Shown here: piece after piece, positions 5,450 to 5,499 of the stretch | Layout: each line of letters opens with the position of its first letter | How positions within the stretch are numbered: position 1 is the stretch's first letter | Origin: SAR202 cluster bacterium | Lineage (GTDB): Bacteria > Chloroflexota > Dehalococcoidia > Lucifugimonadales > UBA1123 | NCBI GenBank assembly: GCA_030743915.1 | Contig: JASLRP010000406.1 | Span: 1-5,499, forward strand | Direction: 5' to 3' | DNA length: 5,499 nt | Position numbers and translations under genes: made by a program | The notes under the pieces: model-generated | Told to the model about the DNA's origin: nothing | The model's database searches: none | The model's input: only the letters and a program-made list of their open reading frames with translations

Positions 5450-5499
5450 TATATAGAATATCAGTAGGCCCCGAATGTGTCAATCAGCCTGACGCTCAT

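Larger units (their letters stand above)
5173..5499. other. Right-end region without a convincing gene
   Basis: After the terminator no frame shows a start with a ribosome-binding site and recognisable protein content. One plus-strand frame is open from 5230 to the window end (ATG at 5344 possible), but its translation matches nothing I know and it crosses the hairpin cluster. On the minus strand a TGA at 5463-5461 would end a frame entering from the right, giving only 12 residues (MSVRLIDTFGAY); this could be the tail of a gene beyond the edge. The notable content is the hairpins at 5264-5360 and the palindrome at 5436-5449. Confidence 0.45.

Noticed and set aside
5461..5499. C-terminus of a minus-strand gene entering from the right
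   Set aside because: Only 12 residues are visible, too little to call; mentioned in the right-end region.
1..5499. CRISPR arrays, tRNA or rRNA genes, insertion sequences
   Set aside because: No regularly spaced repeats, cloverleaf sequences, rRNA-like stretches or transposase motifs were seen on either strand.

Overview
The window looks like a chromosomal stretch of a moderately GC-rich bacterium. It carries a three-gene minus-strand operon flanked by one small plus-strand gene on the left and one damaged plus-strand gene on the right. Start codons (TTG and ATG) and clear GGAGA/AAGGA ribosome-binding sites are bacterial. Two adjacent enolase-superfamily paralogues and a stand-alone DUF2235 hydrolase would suit an environmental heterotroph. 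SAR202-type Chloroflexota are known for many enolase-superfamily paralogues and would fit, but this placement is inference; nothing here proves it.

Left part (1-681): about 310 bases of A+T-richer sequence hold no intact gene, only a stop-interrupted frame (118-309) that may be the end of a decayed gene. A short putative lipoprotein with 13-residue repeats follows (314-676) and ends 5 bp from the stop of the oppositely oriented phosphatase gene.

Central operon (3695 down to 682, minus strand): a rhamnonate-dehydratase-like enolase-superfamily enzyme, then a second mandelate-racemase-subgroup enzyme with the complete KxK and His-Asp machinery, then a histidine phosphatase. Gaps are 62 and 33 bp, each gene has its own ribosome-binding site, and no terminator is visible between them. 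Both enzymes keep the metal ligands and the His-Asp dyad, so both are probably working acid-sugar dehydratases, epimerases or cycloisomerases. Substrates cannot be read from sequence, and no aldolase, kinase or transporter is present to complete a pathway.

Right part (3696-5499): a 347-bp divergent intergenic region with a perfect GTGCA-TT-TGCAC palindrome leads to a DUF2235 alpha/beta-hydrolase gene (4043-5124). This gene is split by an apparent one-base deletion in a C run at 4719-4722; restoring one base gives an uninterrupted 360-residue protein with all family motifs. A strong intrinsic terminator follows (5141-5172). The last 330 bases have no convincing gene but contain a run of abutting hairpins (5264-5360) and a TGTCA-N4-TGACA palindrome (5436-5449), perhaps the control region of a gene beyond the right edge.

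No RNA gene, CRISPR array, insertion sequence or clear mobile element was recognised. The best leads are the DUF2235 frameshift, the paired enolase-superfamily enzymes with different catalytic residues, and the hairpin cluster near the right end.
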